Shown here piece by piece: positions 61,001 to 64,000 of a stretch of DNA of 64,000 nt; the first letter of the stretch is position 1, and every line of letters begins with the position of its first letter. This stretch comes from Rhodamnia argentea. Its lineage: Eukaryota > Streptophyta > Magnoliopsida > Myrtales > Myrtaceae. Made by a program: the position numbers and the translations under genes. Location: the NCBI RefSeq assembly GCF_020921035.1, contig NC_063156.1, forward strand, positions 2,356,001-2,420,000, written 5' to 3'. The notes under the pieces are model-generated. The model worked only from the letters and a program-made list of their open reading frames with translations. It searched no databases and was not told the origin of the DNA.

Positions 61001-64000
61001 TTTGAGATGAGAATGCTATTGCTTGAGGTCTACTTGTGTTTTATTTATTTATTTTTGAATTCGTTACTAATATCACATGAAAAGTTCATTGTGTTCATTA
61101 TGCCATTAGGATATGTTAGTAGTCATCCTACAAATCATGGCTATTTTACATGGACAAAAACATGTCTGAGTGATTTCAAGATGATTTTGATGAGCAAAAG
61201 TGCTAGAGAGATGAACCTATGCACTTAAAAGGGGCAAAAATTAAATTTACAGCATATAAATCTTACGTGAACAGTGATTTATTAGCTAAAATTAGTATTA
61301 GTTGGTGATAAAGGTATATTAAATAAAGTAAATGAAAACGGTTAAAAATCGAGTCTTGCGGAATTGGGGCTTTGTAATTTCAAAAAGTTAGAGGTCTCAT
61401 TTTCTAAAAGTGGAAACTTTTGGACCTATGTGCATTAGGGATGCCTATGACGGTAGGTTCTTTTCGACCAAAAAAAAAATGTTATGTCCTTCATTAGCTT
61501 TTCAATAAATTGCCTAATCTAGACAATTTATCCAATCAGTCAAAGTTTTGATTTTGTTGAATAAATATTTTGAAAAGGTGGTTGTTTTGGTAATGAAATA
61601 AAATCTGGGATTGACATATAGTATCAGCAAGATAGTCACATGGATCAAGTAAAATATGAATGGCCTTAGATAATTGATTTGACTAGTAAAGCTAGATTAA
61701 GAGCAAACTGAGGTAAAGCGTGAAATTTCAAAATGAGAAACTATGTTGGGTTAGTCTTGCAATTTTATTAAGCTGAAATTTTATAAATTGATGTCAATAT
61801 GACGATAACAGTGAGTATAGGTTTGACATGCTCTTGGTGATCAAACTCGAAACGTTTTAGGTGTAAGATTAGTTTGGCGTAAAACTATCTTTAGTACAAT
61901 GGATCCTGTAGCTCGATATACATTTTACTTCAACTTGCGAATAACATAAACTCATGTGATGTAAGAATGTTGCGAGCTCTTGGATTGAATTACCTTATGA
62001 ATAAAAGTTAGCAGATTGTGAATGATAATACATTAATATTCGGTTTCCACGGTTACTATGACAAATGTCAAGAGATTGGTGTGATATTATTGCACTATAA
62101 TTACACAGCAGTTGTTATACAGTGATGATTTGCATGAGATGACACTGTGTACCGAGTGCCGAGTGTTTTATGACTAAGAGTTTCCGGATTTGTAGAAGAT
62201 GAAAAATGCATATTTAATTTCCAATGTTCATACGGAAACTGCCAAGAGGTGAGTATGATGTCATTTGCAAATGAGGTTATTGGTAATATACATGGCAATC
62301 TTAATTAATGCTACGATATTTTGCATGTGAATGATGTCATGTGATGAATACCTTTGTCATCGCCTATTCGCCAGAGAACAAACTTCCTCGTATGAGTATG
62401 TGTAAAAGAGTTTGGAATCATCCAGATGTTCTACCATCTGGGACATGTCTCCACAAGGTTGAGAGAACAAGAAGTCCAATGAATTACACACGAAATGATA
62501 TGGCTTGAGTAGCCCAATATGACTTGAGTAGACTGTGAATATTACGAAATAGTCATCATCATGCGGATGTAATATGGTATAGTTTCCCTAAGGCTTTTGA
62601 AGGACACCCATAATGGATGGGCCGAGAGGTGTGGTATAGAAGTGTTTACGATTCCGACCCATGAGTTGGTGACGACGATGTCTCGCTAGTAAGATGCATC
62701 ATGAGTCGAGATGATCCTAGCCAGTAACGAGTAGGGACTAGATACTCACATGTGTATATCGGTGGGCAACTATGTGGTCTTTGCGCATCATGAGATTGAT
62801 ACATTCATCGGAGTGCATTTGAGTGTTGACTGAATGCTAGCTCATGGCAATCTAGTTTATTCATTGCACACATGATTGTTGTCATTACGTATGCATTACA
62901 TTATGCTGAGCAAACTTAAACAATATGTTTTGAAAACGTATGGTGAATACTCATTATTTTGAGTATGTGGATTAACTTACTACTGGAGTTAATTAGGATT
63001 AGATTACAAGCACTTGAATCATGTAGAATATATGCTATGTTCCTCAAGTGATTGAACTATTCTATTATGAATATGTAAATAACTAAGTATTACCTTGAAT
63101 AAATGAATGATTGGTAGTTTCCGAATCATAATGATATGTAAATCATATTGGATATTACTCTTTAACTAAGAGGGTGCGCTCTAGAGCCGAGTGGCAAGTA
63201 GTTATCCTACTTTAGACCTAGAGCTTTTATTTGCTGAGCTTAGGCTCACCCTAACATACCTTACAGATTTGTTGAGTTCAAAGTTCAAGGGCATTTAGAT
63301 AAGAACTTACGAAGATCTTTTCTTAGAATTATATGAGAGTGCAGAGCGAAAGTGGAAACGTATTTCTATACACAAGATTTTTGTTGACAATAGTTGAGGT
63401 TAAATTATTTCTACAATCGAGGATGAATTACTTATTCATCGGATGATGGGAGCGAAGTTGAATTATCTATTCATTCGAGATACAAATTGTGTGGAATATT
63501 TCAGGTCGTCACAAGTTATATCAAAGGGATGAGCCTCATAAATCATAACATGCCAAACCAAGTGCATTGTCTATATCTAGGATTTAAGACTATATCTGCT
63601 CTAGGAGGAACTAGGATAATTCAGAAAATATCGCAAGACGAGCATTTTAGGGAAATTTAGGATTTTTTTTGTTATTATCTCCACCTACCTCCGTTTTTTA
63701 GCGTCACTGTTCGTACCATCCGGTCCAAACTGCATGCGTGTGAGAGAGAGATACAAGAACAAGAAAACCTAACAAAGTATATTACTCATTCTTTAACTCG
63801 TCCATCATTCAAATTACACTCTTGTACGTACAAGAGTGAATTTGACTTTTTAGTTAGATATGCGGCGGAAGACTAGAAGACGATAAAATCGAATTCTGAA
63901 GCGAGTTTGTCTCATGGAGGAAAATGAATGATTTGGAAAATCTTTCTTCAAAGAAAAAAAAAATCGCTCACCAAATGAATGGACAAAAAAAAAATTTCCG
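61001..64000 (+). mobile_element. Possible decayed LTR retrotransposon (LTR and primer-binding site)
   Basis: At 63503-63527 the sequence 'aggtcgtcacaagttatatc' followed by 'aaagg' resembles the LTR end plus initiator-Met tRNA primer-binding site of plant Ty3/gypsy elements (consensus TGGTATCAGAGC; 8 of 12 bases agree). The preceding 2 kb has LTR-like AT-rich composition and 'gctgagcttaggctcaccc' near 63235. No gag or pol coding sequence is visible up to 64000, and the left end of the LTR was not found. Confidence 0.35.

Noticed and set aside
63180-63240. tRNA-like phrase 'gagccgagtggcaag'
   Set aside because: It resembles an A box, but no B box or cloverleaf follows; better seen as part of the LTR-like stretch.
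1-64000. CRISPR arrays, prokaryotic operons, phage or virus genes
   Set aside because: No regularly spaced repeats, no Shine-Dalgarno-led gene strings and no viral domain were seen; the DNA is plant nuclear in character.

Overview
The window is nuclear DNA of a flowering plant, almost certainly a eudicot. The genes have short exons and GT-AG introns and encode plant-specific families. A hairpin carries the conserved eudicot microRNA miR828. AT-rich gene-free stretches hold several short terminal-inverted-repeat elements whose ends read like 'caattcagtcctaaa', and (GA)n/(CT)n microsatellites are common. The repeat style reminds me of Myrtales such as Eucalyptus, but that is an impression, not a demonstration.

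Layout. 1-4.0 kb: no gene, three degenerate repeat elements. 4.15-5.16 kb (+): DUF688-family gene, two exons. 10.1-13.9 kb (+): ABI-like (ABIL) subunit of the SCAR/WAVE complex, nine coding exons. 15.1-16.4 kb (-): Pcc1 subunit of the KEOPS tRNA-modification complex, four exons, convergent with ABIL. 17.0-18.9 kb: two inverted-repeat elements. 20.4-24.9 kb (-): alpha/beta hydrolase, nine exons. 25-29 kb: no gene, one element. 29.4-34.0 kb (-): five-KH RNA-binding protein of the HEN4 type, eight exons. 35.1-35.9 kb: long inverted repeat. 36.4-38.6 kb (+): PTAC7-like plastid transcription protein, 5' exons uncertain. 39.5-40.2 kb (-): precursor of a PSY-type tyrosine-sulfated peptide. 43.8-45.6 kb (-): calumenin-like six-EF-hand protein ending in HDEL. 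47.5-52.0 kb (-): membrane-anchored acyl-CoA-binding protein with ankyrin repeats (ACBP1/2 type). 52-56.9 kb: no protein gene. 56.9-57.1 kb (-): MIR828. 57-64 kb: no protein gene; the last kilobases look like a decayed LTR retrotransposon.

The genes are unrelated housekeeping, signalling and regulatory loci; they do not form a cluster with a shared pathway. Each was rebuilt by joining exons at splice sites that keep the reading frame and restore the family's conserved sequence. I saw no prokaryotic operon, CRISPR array or tRNA gene. The most interesting items are the MIR828 hairpin, the cysteine-containing PSY peptide precursor, the 35-kb inverted repeat, the family of inverted-repeat elements, and a very G-rich tract on the sense strand just beyond the ACBP gene.
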